NCBI RefSeq assembly: GCF_000720475.1
Contig: NZ_JOAP01000007.1
Coordinates: 248,001 to 312,000, forward strand
DNA: 64,000 nt
DNA from: Streptomyces aureocirculatus
Lineage (GTDB): Bacteria > Actinomycetota > Actinomycetes > Streptomycetales > Streptomycetaceae
Direction: 5' to 3'
In this document: piece after piece, positions 7,467-16,499 of the stretch
Numbering within the stretch: position 1 is the stretch's first letter
How the letters are laid out: each line of letters starts with the position of its first letter
Position numbers and translations under genes: made by a program
The notes under the pieces: model-generated
What the model was told of the DNA's origin: nothing
The model's input: the letters and a program-made list of their open reading frames with translations, nothing else
Database searches by the model: none

Positions 7467-9423
7467 AGGGGCGCCTGCGGAAGTCGTACCTGCCCGGCAG
7501 CGGGTCGTCCGACAGGGCCGCCCACACCTGGCCGATGGTCTCCTCGCCCTCCCGCAGGTCCGCGATCTCGAAGCCGTCGGTGAAGACGGCGAGCGCCGCG
7601 GCGGCCTCACCCTCCGCGAGCAGCAGCCGCGCCTCGATGAGGCGGAAGCGCCCCGTCGCCCGCGTGCCGGGGTGCAGCCGTGCCCACACGGCGCGGGCCG
7701 CCTCGTGGCGCCCCACGGCGAGGAGCGCGTCGAGGGCCTCACGGCCGAGCGCCGCGGTCGCCGCGACCCACACGGCCCCGTCGTCACGCCGCTCCGCACA
7801 CAGGTCGTCGAAGGCCTCCGCGTACCGGTCGGCGGCCCGCTCCCCGTTCCCGGACTCCCGGTCCGCGACGGCCAGGCAGCGCAGCAGCGGCCAGCGGGAC
7901 GGCGCGAGCGCGAGCCCGCGCTCCCAACTGCGCACCGCCTGCCCCAGGTCCCCGGCGTGCCACTGCGCCACACCGAGGTGGTACTCGGCGTGCGGCTGTG
8001 CGGGCGCGGTCTCCAGCATGTCCCGCCAGTGCCGGGCGACGAGGGTGGGGCCCGGTGGCGCGACCCGCCGGGGCTCGGGCACGGCGCCGCTGTGCAGCAG
8101 TTCGAGCCACGGCTCCTGCTCGGGCCCGAGCGTGGCCTCGGGGAACGGTGTGCCGGGCAGCTCGTACCGGGCGCGCAGCACTTCGAGTGCGCCCCAGCCC
8201 GAGCCGGTGGCGAGGACTTCGCCGGGTTCGGTGTCGGCGTACGGCCGCCACCGCTCGTACGCGGTGGCCACCGTCCGCGCGGGCAGAGCTTCGGCGAGCC
8301 GGGCGCCCACCTCGCTCCTGGCCGCCGCCCAGTCGTCGCCGTACGCGGTGTCCGGTGCCACGGACAGCGGGCCGTACGCCTCGATCCACGCGAACTCGCT
8401 CTCCGCGTCGAGCCGTACATGCTCCTGCTGGGTGCGGGCGAGACCGGCCTGGATCTCGGCGTAGCCGCCGGTGCCCGGCTCGGTCAGCCACTCCTGCCAG
8501 CGCCGCCCGCCGGGTCCGCTCCCCCACACGAAGAGCTTGCGTCCGCGCAGCAGGGGCGTGGACGTCTGCACGAGGCCGTGTCCGTCCGCGCCGACGGCGG
8601 CGATCCAGGGGCGCGTCCCCTCGGGCACGTCGTAGAAGTAGTCGGCGGAGAACTCGCCGCGCGTGGGATGGGTGCGGTCCACGCCTTCGTGCTCGGGGAC
8701 CGGAACCTTGCGCAGGGTGTGCGCGTAGCCGTAGTGCCAGGCCTCGTCGGCGGGAGCGAGCACCCTGCGGTCCTCGGGCACGGCGGTGTTGGACCACCAG
8801 TAGACGGGCACCGGCTTCTCGTGCGGATTGCGGATCCGCACGCCGACGTACAGGAAGTCGGAGTCCGCGGGCAGCCACAGGTCGACCTGGAAGGGGGTGT
8901 CCCGCAGCCGCTCCCACTCCCACAGGCGCACCATCTCGCCGCCGTCGGGCGCGCTCACCCTGGCGGCGTGCAGCGGTGCGCAGGACAGCGCGGTGTGGCC
9001 GGTGGCGCCGATGTTCCACTCGACGCCGCCGGAGTACCAGGCGCCGTTGAGCGCGAAGTGCGCCGGCTGGAACACCGGGTTGCGGTAGAACAGTTCGCGC
9101 CCTGTCGCCTTGTGGAAGAGGGAGTGGATCCGGCCGCCGAGGCCGGGGAGCACGGTGACGCGCAGCCGCTCGTTCTCGATGACGATCGTCTCGAAGTCCG
9201 TGGGGGTGCGCTCGCGGCCGTAGCCGTCGCGTATGCGTGCGGGCAGCACGGACCGCAGCGGTTCGTACGCGAGCTGCCGCGCCATGTCGCGCGGCAGCGC
9301 CTCCCTCTCCCGGTCGTCGACGCGGTGCACCCGGGCAGGCGGCTTCAGCGGCGGCAGCGGGTTGTCCGCCCCCAACCGGGCTGCCGGCAGGGTCAGTACG
9401 TCACGGCGTACGGTCGTCGCCAA
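7465..9423 (-). CDS. DUF5107 and TPR domain protein
   Basis: A 652-residue protein. Roughly residues 50-380 form a DUF5107 domain, a galactose-mutarotase-like beta-sandwich (GLGGRIHSLFHKATGRELFY and ALNGAWYSGGVEWNIG are typical conserved stretches). The C-terminal ~250 residues are Ala-rich helical repeats of tetratricopeptide type (YHLGVAQWHAGDLGQAVRSW). Such proteins are common in Streptomyces near carbohydrate metabolism genes, and a carbohydrate-binding or sugar-epimerase-like role has been assumed but not shown. No signal peptide, so it should be cytoplasmic. The first ATG of the frame fits the family's length. Confidence 0.85.
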   Translation of the reverse strand: MATTVRRDVLTLPAARLGADNPLPPLKPPARVHRVDDREREALPRDMARQLAYEPLRSVLPARIRDGYGRERTPTDFETIVIENERLRVTVLPGLGGRIHSLFHKATGRELFYRNPVFQPAHFALNGAWYSGGVEWNIGATGHTALSCAPLHAARVSAPDGGEMVRLWEWERLRDTPFQVDLWLPADSDFLYVGVRIRNPHEKPVPVYWWSNTAVPEDRRVLAPADEAWHYGYAHTLRKVPVPEHEGVDRTHPTRGEFSADYFYDVPEGTRPWIAAVGADGHGLVQTSTPLLRGRKLFVWGSGPGGRRWQEWLTEPGTGGYAEIQAGLARTQQEHVRLDAESEFAWIEAYGPLSVAPDTAYGDDWAAARSEVGARLAEALPARTVATAYERWRPYADTEPGEVLATGSGWGALEVLRARYELPGTPFPEATLGPEQEPWLELLHSGAVPEPRRVAPPGPTLVARHWRDMLETAPAQPHAEYHLGVAQWHAGDLGQAVRSWERGLALAPSRWPLLRCLAVADRESGNGERAADRYAEAFDDLCAERRDDGAVWVAATAALGREALDALLAVGRHEAARAVWARLHPGTRATGRFRLIEARLLLAEGEAAAALAVFTDGFEIADLREGEETIGQVWAALSDDPLPGRYDFRRRP

Positions 9424-9494
9424 GGCGCCCTCCTCGGTTCACGGATGGTGCCATGGAACACGTTCGGCGCCGCCCCGGCCAGGCCGCCTGCCGG

Positions 9495-10391
9495 TCAGGA
9501 CGGTGCGAAGGCCGCCACGACGACGTCGGTGAGCACGTCGCCCGCGGCGCCGTCAGGGTCGAGGTCGGGGTCGTAGATCGTGACGTTGAGGCCGACGCAG
9601 CGCGGGGAGCGCACCAGCGGGCGCAGCAGTGCGAGGAGTTCGTCGGGGTGCAGGCCGTCCGCGTCGGGGCTGTCGACGGCCGGCATCACGGAGGGGTCGA
9701 GGACATCGGCGTCGAGGTGCACCCAGAAGCCGTCGAGGGCGGTGTGCTCCAGGCTCTTGAGCGCTTCGCGGGCCACGTCGGCGGCACCCCACTGGCGCAG
9801 TTCGCCGACCGTGACCGTGGGTATCCGCAGGGCGCCGAGCTCACCCCGGTCCTCGTCCTCGTCGCGCATCCCGAAGAGGCGCACGTCCTCGTCGCGCAGG
9901 TAGGGGCGCAGGCCTTCGATGTCGGTGAGGTCGTCCTGGCCGCGCCCGGTGGCGAGTGCCAGCTCCTCGCCGCCCGCGGCGCCCACGTGCTCGGAGTTGC
10001 CCGGGTGGCGGAAGTCGGCGGACGCGTCGATCGCGGCGAGCCCGTACCGTCCGATGCGGCGCAGCGCCAGGGACGCGCCAAGCTGGATGGAGCAGTCGCC
10101 GCCGAGGACGACGGGCAGGTCACCGGCGCGCACATGCCGTTCGACGCGGTCGGCGATGCGCGGTGTGTAGGCGGCGATGGCGGCCGCGTTGAAGACGCCG
10201 TCGCCCTCCTTCCAGTCGCCGCGGTCGTAGCGCGGCGGCACCACGACGCCGCCCTCCACGGCGTTCAGACGGCGCAGGATGCCCCGTTCGCGCAGGGCGC
10301 CTGCGAGTTTGTAGCAGCCGGGGACGGTTCCGGGGGCGGGCGGGCGCAGGCCCAGATTGGAGGGGGCGTCGATGAGCACGGTGTTTCGCAT
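9495..10391 (-). CDS. Arginase/agmatinase-superfamily protein with degenerate metal site
   Basis: A 298-residue ureohydrolase-fold protein. The superfamily normally has GGDH, DxHxD and a DxD pair. Here the first motif is LGGDCS (Cys100 where His is expected), the second is IDASADF (D122, Ser124 instead of His, D126), and the third, HLDADVLDP (D227, D229), is intact. The binuclear Mn site therefore keeps its aspartates but lacks both usual histidines, so arginase or agmatinase activity should not be assumed. The ATG at 10389-10391 fits the N-terminal beta strand NTVLIDAPSNLG. It lies downstream of the GNAT gene on the same strand, 32 bp apart. Confidence 0.8.
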   Translation of the reverse strand: MRNTVLIDAPSNLGLRPPAPGTVPGCYKLAGALRERGILRRLNAVEGGVVVPPRYDRGDWKEGDGVFNAAAIAAYTPRIADRVERHVRAGDLPVVLGGDCSIQLGASLALRRIGRYGLAAIDASADFRHPGNSEHVGAAGGEELALATGRGQDDLTDIEGLRPYLRDEDVRLFGMRDEDEDRGELGALRIPTVTVGELRQWGAADVAREALKSLEHTALDGFWVHLDADVLDPSVMPAVDSPDADGLHPDELLALLRPLVRSPRCVGLNVTIYDPDLDPDGAAGDVLTDVVVAAFAPS

Positions 10392-10423
10392 GCCGCCATC
10401 CTCCGCGACCGGCACCGGCTCCC

Positions 10424-10993
10424 TCAACGCCCTTTCCCGGCCGCCTGGCGGGCCGTCATCCCGGTGGTGAGAGCCCACCGCTGGTGGTCGCGCCACGCGC
10501 CGTCGATGAAGAGGAACTCGGGTGAGAAGCCCTCAAGACGGAACCCGGCGCCGCGGGCGAGCGCGATGGAGGCGGCGTTGCCCGGCTGCACGTTGATTTC
10601 CAGACGGTGCAGCCGCAGCTCCCCGAACGCGTACCGCACCACGAGCCCGAGCCCTTCCCGCATGAAGCCGCGCCCGGCGGCGTGCGCGAAGGCGCCGTAG
10701 CCGAGGGCGCCGCTGCGGAAGCCGCCCTCGACGATGTTGTTGATGTTGATGAACCCCGCGAGGGCGCCGCCCGCCCGTTCATACACGAGGAACCCGGCCT
10801 TGGCGGGGTCCTCGATGAGCCCGTCCGCGTAGACGGCGTACTTCTCGACGGTGGTCGGCGGGAACAGCCAGGGCCGGTGCAGGGCGCGGCTCTCCCGTGC
10901 CCGCCGGGTGAACTCGACGCCGTCGGCGCGGGTGTACGGGCGTATGCCCACGCGGGGTCCTTCGGCGAGGATGACGGGGTGCATGCGCAGCAT
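10424..10993 (-). CDS. GNAT-family (RimJ/RimL-like) N-acetyltransferase
   Basis: A 189-residue acetyltransferase. GALGYGAFAHAAGRGFMREGL contains the acetyl-CoA pyrophosphate-binding Q/R-x-x-G-x-G/A region, and the following LRLHRLEINVQPGNAASIALARGAGF is the typical RimJ/RimL strand-helix. The family acetylates ribosomal protein N-termini, antibiotics or other amines; the substrate is not inferable. Two possible ATG starts (10993 and 10984) have only weak ribosome binding sites. Confidence 0.85.
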   Translation of the reverse strand: MLRMHPVILAEGPRVGIRPYTRADGVEFTRRARESRALHRPWLFPPTTVEKYAVYADGLIEDPAKAGFLVYERAGGALAGFININNIVEGGFRSGALGYGAFAHAAGRGFMREGLGLVVRYAFGELRLHRLEINVQPGNAASIALARGAGFRLEGFSPEFLFIDGAWRDHQRWALTTGMTARQAAGKGR

Positions 10994-11051
10994 CCGGCCA
11001 CGCTACCCGTCGGTGCGGGCCCTCACGCCGGTCGCCCGCGCGTGACCGCGG

Positions 11052-11312
11052 TCACCGGCGGCGGTTGAGGAAGAACGCCCCGCACAGGGCGCCGATCAGG
11101 CCGGTGCCGAGGAGCGCCATCCACAGCGGCATGGTGACTTCGGGGATGAGCAGCCGGATCTTGGTGCTGCGGGTGTTCTCGAAGATGAAGACCAGAGTGA
11201 GGACCGCGATCACCGCGACGGCCACCCGGCCTGGCGTCATCAGCTCGCCGATGCCGCCCTGCCGTGCCGTGGACGGCCCCTGCGAACCGCCCTTGGAGCT
11301 CTTGGGGCTCAT
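11052..11312 (-). CDS. LapA-like (DUF1049) small membrane protein
   Basis: An 86-residue protein with two predicted transmembrane helices (GRVAVAVIAVLTLVFIFEN and LWMALLGTGLIGALCGAFF) linked by the TRSTKIRLLIPEVTMP segment. FENT...V..L and the closing short basic tail match the LapA/DUF1049 family, whose Gram-negative member acts with LapB in lipopolysaccharide regulation; the actinobacterial role is unknown. The hydrophilic N-terminus is Ser/Lys/Gly-rich. Confidence 0.8.
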   Translation of the reverse strand: MSPKSSKGGSQGPSTARQGGIGELMTPGRVAVAVIAVLTLVFIFENTRSTKIRLLIPEVTMPLWMALLGTGLIGALCGAFFLNRRR

Positions 11313-11422
11313 GTGTGGACCCTTCCGTTCCGTCGGAGCGCCGGCCGCACCCCCGGGTCCAGCATGGGCAGCCGTACGGGATCCCGCGCGGTGGGTGTCG
11401 CCGGACGCGGGGCGTGGTGGGC

Positions 11423-11526
11423 CGTCCGGGTGACGGCCCGCCCCGGGGCGTCCGGGTGACGGCCCATCGCAGGCCGTCCGGGTGACGGTCCATCGCAGGC
11501 CGTCCGGATGGCGGTCCGCCGCTCCG
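11423..11526. repeat. 26-bp x4 tandem repeat just downstream of the S15-like peptidase stop
   Basis: Four units starting at 11423, 11449, 11475 and 11501 share the core CGTCCGGGTGACGG; the outer units have a few substitutions. The array ends 2 bp before the stop triplet (11529-11531) of the minus-strand peptidase gene and fills much of the 216-bp gap to the LapA-like gene. Confidence 0.85.
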
Positions 11527-11528
11527 GC

Positions 11529-13415
11529 TCACCGCACGACGGGCAGCCGCAGCTCGCCCGGCTCCCCCCGTCCGTTCGTCACCGTCACCGGCTTCACGCC
11601 CCGGTTCCCGATGTACGCCGCGTCGCCGGCCGCGATCACGAACTGCAGCCGGTGCCCCGTGTCGTACCGGTGCACCGTCCCGGGCAGCGTCAGCGTGAAT
11701 GCCTCGCGCACATCGGGCACCCGCACCGGGGCGACGAGGCGTCGCACCAGCGTCCTGGCGCCGTTCGGTGCGACGTCGTACAGCTTGGCGAAGAGGACCA
11801 GTCTGTCGGCGGCGTCCGTCGAGCCCTGCACGCGTTGGGTCGCCGGTGAGTGGACCCGGAGTGTCGCGCGGGGCGCGCCGACGACGTCGAGGGGTGCGGT
11901 CAGCGGCGCGGTCGTCCAGCTCAAGTAGGTGTTCGTGGTGTCGTGCGGCGGCGGGTCGGTCAGACCGATCAGGCCTGCGAGCGAACTCTCCGAGTGACTG
12001 GTGGGCATCGGCAGGTTGCGGTATGTGCGGCTGCCGGGAACCACATCGCCGGGACGGTCCACGAGCTTGCCGTCGCCGGACAGGTGCAGGGTCCTTGTGG
12101 GCGTGGGGACGGCGGGCGCGGTGGCGTAGGTGCGGGCCGGGTCGTCGATCCAGTCCTGGTGGTAGGCGAAGTCGGGGCCGGTGCCGGCGCGCCGGTCGTG
12201 GCGCAGGTACCTCTCGAACCAGGCGAGGATGCGCCTGCCGACGTAGCTCGTGTCGAGGGTGCCGTCGCCGAGGTCGAGTTCCCCTGCCGGTGGTGTGTCC
12301 ATGCCGCGGCTGTGGCCCCAGGCCTGCCAGATCATCTTGGCGGGGGTGCCCTGCCGCTTGAGGGTCCGGTACGTCGCCGCGGCCTCGTTGAGGTTGAAGA
12401 GCGTGTCGGCCTGGCCCTGGACGAGCAGGGTGGGGGCCTCGACCTTCGGCAGGTAGGAGACGGGTGACACGCTGCGCAAGTAGTCCAGCACGCGGCGGGT
12501 CTCGGCTGCCGGGTAGCGGCCGGAGTTGAGGGTGCGGAAGGCCGTGCACGCCTGGGTGACGAAGTGGAGGCAGTCAAGGGCGTTGAAACGGGTCGGGTCC
12601 AGGCCCGGCACGGCGAGCGGCTGGCCCTCGCCCGTCGCGTGGAAGCCGTTGATCCACTGCCACTTCGCCGCCCCCGGTGCCTCCCGGCCCGCCCCCGCGG
12701 GCTCGACGGCGCTGTTGGGCGCGAGCGAGTACGCCAGGTCGTGCCAGGTGATCAGCGGGACCAGGGCGTCGACGCGGTGGTCCACGGCGGCCGTGGCCAG
12801 TTGGACGGCTCCGCCGTAGGACGCGCCGAGCATGCCGACGCGCGGGTCGCCCCGGCCGTCCCGGGTGACGAAGTCGGCCACGGTGCCGTCGTCGGCGGCG
12901 CGTGCTCCGGCGAGGAAGTCGAGCAGCCCGGAGGCCGCGCGGCCGTCGATCTCCGGGTCGTCCAGGGAGATCAGGCACCCCGAGGCGCCGAAGCCGAGCC
13001 CGGAGTAGACGAGTCCGACGTAACCCTGTCCGGCGACCGCCTTGCCGAGGGCGGCGGTGGGGACGTCCGACTTGTTGCCGCCGAACCCGTTGGTCGCGAG
13101 GACGGCGGGCGCGGGGTGGGCGCGGTCGACGCCCGCGGGCCGGTACAGGTCGGCGTCGACGGTGCAGTTCCGGCCACCGGCGGGGACGGTGAACCTCAGC
13201 GGCGTGACGCTGTACCCGCCGGTGCCCGTCCGTGCGGCGGTCCGCCCGTCCTCGTGGGCCCCGGCGACGGGGGCGGCGAGCACGAGCGGTGCGAGCAGCG
13301 CTGCCCCGGCCAGTGCGGTGAGCCCGCGGCGCAGGGCACGCCACCTGCGGCGGGTCGGGCCCACCCCGGGAATCGCTCGGGTTGCTCGGGATACACGGAA
13401 TGCGAGGACCTTCAC
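11529..13415 (-). CDS. Secreted X-Pro dipeptidyl-peptidase (S15)-like / CocE-type alpha/beta hydrolase
   Basis: A 628-residue protein with an N-terminal export signal: basic run RRRWRALRR, then a hydrophobic core (GLTALAGAALLAPLVLAAP) and a likely cleavage after VAGA. The catalytic domain has the nucleophile motif GASYGG; the likely acid lies near QGQADTLF and the likely histidine in WGHSRGMD. The C-terminal ~200 residues form the jelly-roll domain of X-Pro/CocE/NonD hydrolases. It should act outside the cell on peptides or esters. The GTG at 13413-13415 lacks a good ribosome binding site; a GTG at 13364 would still keep the signal peptide. It follows the cytoplasmic peptidase genes by 44 bp. 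Confidence 0.85.
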   Translation of the reverse strand: MKVLAFRVSRATRAIPGVGPTRRRWRALRRGLTALAGAALLAPLVLAAPVAGAHEDGRTAARTGTGGYSVTPLRFTVPAGGRNCTVDADLYRPAGVDRAHPAPAVLATNGFGGNKSDVPTAALGKAVAGQGYVGLVYSGLGFGASGCLISLDDPEIDGRAASGLLDFLAGARAADDGTVADFVTRDGRGDPRVGMLGASYGGAVQLATAAVDHRVDALVPLITWHDLAYSLAPNSAVEPAGAGREAPGAAKWQWINGFHATGEGQPLAVPGLDPTRFNALDCLHFVTQACTAFRTLNSGRYPAAETRRVLDYLRSVSPVSYLPKVEAPTLLVQGQADTLFNLNEAAATYRTLKRQGTPAKMIWQAWGHSRGMDTPPAGELDLGDGTLDTSYVGRRILAWFERYLRHDRRAGTGPDFAYHQDWIDDPARTYATAPAVPTPTRTLHLSGDGKLVDRPGDVVPGSRTYRNLPMPTSHSESSLAGLIGLTDPPPHDTTNTYLSWTTAPLTAPLDVVGAPRATLRVHSPATQRVQGSTDAADRLVLFAKLYDVAPNGARTLVRRLVAPVRVPDVREAFTLTLPGTVHRYDTGHRLQFVIAAGDAAYIGNRGVKPVTVTNGRGEPGELRLPVVR

Positions 13416-13459
13416 GCAGAGGACAACCGCCTACCGCCGGGTAGGTGTCGGCTCGGGGC

Positions 13460-14404
13460 TCACGCGGCGAGCGCGGGCACGTCCAGTCGGAGCATTCCCG
13501 TGTCCGCGTCCAGCTCGCCCGGCACGCCGAACGGCACCGTGAGCGCCCCGTCGCAGTGCCCGAAGCCGAAGTCCTCCACGAGCGGTACGCCCAGATCGCC
13601 GAGCCGGTCGAGCAGGACGGCGCGCACGGCGTCGTACGGACCGCACTCCTCCCAGGAGCCGAGGGCGATCCCCGCGACCCCCTCCAGCCATCCGGCGCGA
13701 AGGAGCTGCGTCACACAGCGGTCGAGCCGGTACGGCTCCTCCCCCGTGTCCTCGATGAACAGCAGCCCGCCCCGCGCGGACCGCCGCGCCGCGGGCACCC
13801 CCAAGTCGGCAGAGAGCAGCGAGAGGCAGCCGCCGAGTGTGACCCCGCGTGCCCTGCCGCCCACCAGGGTGCGGCCGGGGGAGGCGATGACCTGGACCGC
13901 CTCGGGTTCGAAAAGCGTGCGGCGCAGGTGTTCCTGGGCCTGCGCGTTCTTGAGGAAGTCGGCGCCCGCGACCATCGGCCCGTGCAGGGTCACGAGGCCG
14001 AGCCGGAGCGCGAACGCCTCGTGCAGCGTGGTGACGTCGCTGAACCCGAGGAACACCTTGGGCCCGGCCGCGCGCAGGGCGTTCCAGTCCACGAGCTCCA
14101 CCATCCGCGCGGCGCCGTATCCGCCGCGCGCGCAGAACACCGCCGACACCGACGGGTCGCACCAGGCCCGCTCCAGGTCCCGGGCCCGGTCGGCGTCGGT
14201 GCCCGCGAGGTAGCCGAACTCCGGGTGCGGGTCCAGGACGTGCGGGGCGACGACCGGGTCCAGGTCCCAGCCGCGCAGGAGGTCGAGCCCCGCCTGTAGC
14301 CGGTCCTCGGGTACGGGCCCGCTCGGGGCGACGACCGCGACCCGCGCGCCCGGCAGGAGACGCGGGGGCCGGGCCAGGGGGGCCGTGGGGGCGGCGTTGT
14401 TCAC
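13460..14404 (-). CDS. LD-carboxypeptidase (peptidase S66)
   Basis: A 314-residue cytoplasmic serine peptidase of the LdcA/MccF family. FCARGGYGAARM is the conserved glycine-rich segment, FLGFSD holds the catalytic Ser (about residue 122), and later segments with FIEDTGEEPYR and GFGHCDG supply the Glu and His of the S66 Ser-His-Glu triad. LdcA members remove the terminal D-Ala from tetrapeptides in peptidoglycan recycling; MccF members give microcin C resistance. GTG at 14402-14404 overlaps the S9 peptidase stop (GTGA), so it is translationally coupled. Confidence 0.88.
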   Translation of the reverse strand: MNNAAPTAPLARPPRLLPGARVAVVAPSGPVPEDRLQAGLDLLRGWDLDPVVAPHVLDPHPEFGYLAGTDADRARDLERAWCDPSVSAVFCARGGYGAARMVELVDWNALRAAGPKVFLGFSDVTTLHEAFALRLGLVTLHGPMVAGADFLKNAQAQEHLRRTLFEPEAVQVIASPGRTLVGGRARGVTLGGCLSLLSADLGVPAARRSARGGLLFIEDTGEEPYRLDRCVTQLLRAGWLEGVAGIALGSWEECGPYDAVRAVLLDRLGDLGVPLVEDFGFGHCDGALTVPFGVPGELDADTGMLRLDVPALAA

Positions 14405-16452
14405 TTGGCCAGCTCCAGCGTCGGCGTCCCGCCCGCCGGGTCGAGGCGGAACACCTGCGCGTACAGGGACAGCTCCGCCTCCAGGACCCGGATGACGGTC
14501 TCCGCCCGCCGGAATCCGTGCCCCTCCCCCTCGAAGGCGATGTACGCGTGCGGCACGCCGCGCCGCTCCATGCGCTCCAGGAGCAGCTCGCACTGGGCGG
14601 GCGGACAGATCACGTCGTCCAGGCCCTGGAGCAGCAGGAACGGAGCGGTGATCCGGTCGGCGTGGCGGGCGGGCGACCGCTCCTCGTACCGGCTCGGCAC
14701 CTCGGCGTAGGGGCCGATGAGGGTCTCCGGATACTGCGACTCGAAGTCGTGGGTGCCCCCGTCGCGCCAGGAGTCCAGGTCGAGGACGGGATAGAGGATC
14801 GTGCCGCAGGCGTACACGTCCGTGGTCGCCAGCGACGCCGCGCTCGTCCAGCCGCCCGCGCTGCCCCCGCGGATCGCGAGCCGCGCGCGGTCGGCGGTGC
14901 CCTCGTCGGCCAGGGCGAGCGCGACGGCCGCGCAGTCGTCGACGTCGACGACGCCCCACTGCTCCCGGAGCCGGTTGCGGTAGGCGCGGCCGTATCCCGT
15001 GGAGCCGCCGTAGTTGACCTCGGCGACGCCGATGCCGCGTGAGGTGAAGTACGCGATGGCCAGGTCGAGGACGAGGGGGGCGCGGCCGGTGGGGCCGCCG
15101 TGCGCCCACACCACGTACGGCGGCAGTTCGTCGCCGGGCGCGAGGTGGCCGGGGTGGTGCGGCGGGTAGATGTGGGCGTGGATCTCGCGTCCTTCGGGGC
15201 CGAGGAAGGTGCGGATCTGCGGTTCGGGGTAGTACGTGGGGTCGACGGGATCGTCGTGTGCGGCGCCGATGACGCGGGCCCGCCCGGTGCGGGTGTCCAG
15301 CTCCACGACCTCGTAGGCGCTGCGGGGGCTCGCGGCGATCCCGGCGACCCGGGTGCCGTGGGCGGCGAGCGAGGCCGACCACTCCGACCAGGGCCCGGCC
15401 GCGTCGACGACCTCGCCGGTCTCGGGGTCGAGTATGCCGAGCGCGGTGGCGCCGGTGCCGTGCACGACGGCGATCAGGCCGCTGTCCAGGGGCGCGAACC
15501 AGCTCAGGCCGAGCTGCCACAGCGGTCCGCCGAACTCCTCCTCGCGCGGGCACAGCGCGAGCGCCGTGCCGTCGGGTGCCGCGCTGTCGGGTGCCGCGCT
15601 GTGGGGCGCCGCGCTGTGGGGCGCCGCGCCGTCGGGTGCCGCGCGGTACAGGTTCCACCAGCCGGTGCGGTCGCTGACGAACAACAGCCGTCCCTGCCGG
15701 TCCCATTCGGCCTGGACGACGGACTCCTCGGGGCCGCCCGCGAGCACCCGGGGGGTGTCGAAGGTGCCGTCCCCGCGGACGTCGGCGACCAGGAGTTCCG
15801 TGCCGTCCCACGGCATCCGGGGATGGTCCCAGGCGATCCAGGCGACCCGGGTCCCGTCCGGTGCGAGCCGCGGTCCCGTGACGAAGCGGTGCCGACCGTC
15901 GGACAGCTCCCGCACGGCCGGCCGGTCGTCGGCGGCCGAGCCGTCGAGGGGCACGGCGGCCACCACCCGGCGGACGTCCGTAGGCCGCTCACCGGTGAAC
16001 TCCTCCAGGACGCACCACACTTCGCCGCGGTCCCCGTGCAGGCGCAGATCGGCGAAGCGCAGCCCCCCACCGATGGCGGACAGCGGCGTCAGGGGTCTGG
16101 GTTCGCTCTCGGGTACGTCCGGTTCGTACGCGTAGAGGCGCTGGTCGGCGTAGTCGGCGAAGACGAGCAGCGGCCCGCGCGCATCGCCCGCGCGGGCGTC
16201 CGCCGCCCAGGGCAGGCCGCCGTACTCGATGACACGGCTGCGGACGTCCCACGGGGCGGGGAGCACCGACTCCTCGCGGCCGTCGGGGCGGCGCCGCACC
16301 AGGGCCCGCCGGCCGCCCTCGGTGGGGCGTGGCTCCGTCCACCACGCCTCGTCCCCCACGAAACCGACGAATGCGGGACTGCCGTCGTGGGCCGCGGCGA
16401 GCGCGGCGTCGATCGGGGACAGCCACGAGCCGTAGGGCTTGGTCTGAGCCAT
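14401..16452 (-). CDS. Prolyl oligopeptidase-family (S9) acylaminoacyl-peptidase-like serine peptidase
   Basis: A two-domain S9 enzyme of 683 residues: an N-terminal beta-propeller (~400 residues) and a C-terminal alpha/beta hydrolase domain. IRGGSAGGW carries the nucleophile Ser, LLLQGLDDVICPP the Asp, and EGEGHGFRR the His. YVVWAHGGPTGRAP is the oxyanion-hole loop. The family cleaves short peptides or N-acylated residues inside the cell. ATG at 16450-16452 is preferred because GGGGGAG sits about 9 nt upstream; the same site abuts the ATG at 16461. The stop overlaps the LD-carboxypeptidase start. Confidence 0.9.
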   Translation of the reverse strand: MAQTKPYGSWLSPIDAALAAAHDGSPAFVGFVGDEAWWTEPRPTEGGRRALVRRRPDGREESVLPAPWDVRSRVIEYGGLPWAADARAGDARGPLLVFADYADQRLYAYEPDVPESEPRPLTPLSAIGGGLRFADLRLHGDRGEVWCVLEEFTGERPTDVRRVVAAVPLDGSAADDRPAVRELSDGRHRFVTGPRLAPDGTRVAWIAWDHPRMPWDGTELLVADVRGDGTFDTPRVLAGGPEESVVQAEWDRQGRLLFVSDRTGWWNLYRAAPDGAAPHSAAPHSAAPDSAAPDGTALALCPREEEFGGPLWQLGLSWFAPLDSGLIAVVHGTGATALGILDPETGEVVDAAGPWSEWSASLAAHGTRVAGIAASPRSAYEVVELDTRTGRARVIGAAHDDPVDPTYYPEPQIRTFLGPEGREIHAHIYPPHHPGHLAPGDELPPYVVWAHGGPTGRAPLVLDLAIAYFTSRGIGVAEVNYGGSTGYGRAYRNRLREQWGVVDVDDCAAVALALADEGTADRARLAIRGGSAGGWTSAASLATTDVYACGTILYPVLDLDSWRDGGTHDFESQYPETLIGPYAEVPSRYEERSPARHADRITAPFLLLQGLDDVICPPAQCELLLERMERRGVPHAYIAFEGEGHGFRRAETVIRVLEAELSLYAQVFRLDPAGGTPTLELAK
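15571..15645 (-). repeat. 15-bp x5 in-frame repeat inside the S9 peptidase
   Basis: Five units (15571, 15586, 15601, 15616, 15631) of the form GTCGGGTGCCGCGCT or GTGGGGCGCCGCGCT encode the pentapeptide A-A-P-(D/H)-(G/S) repeated in the beta-propeller domain, most likely a surface loop between blades. Confidence 0.85.
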
Positions 16453-16499
16453 GTCGTCCATCTCCCCCAGGGGTCGGTCGGGCCGTGCGCTGAACGCGG

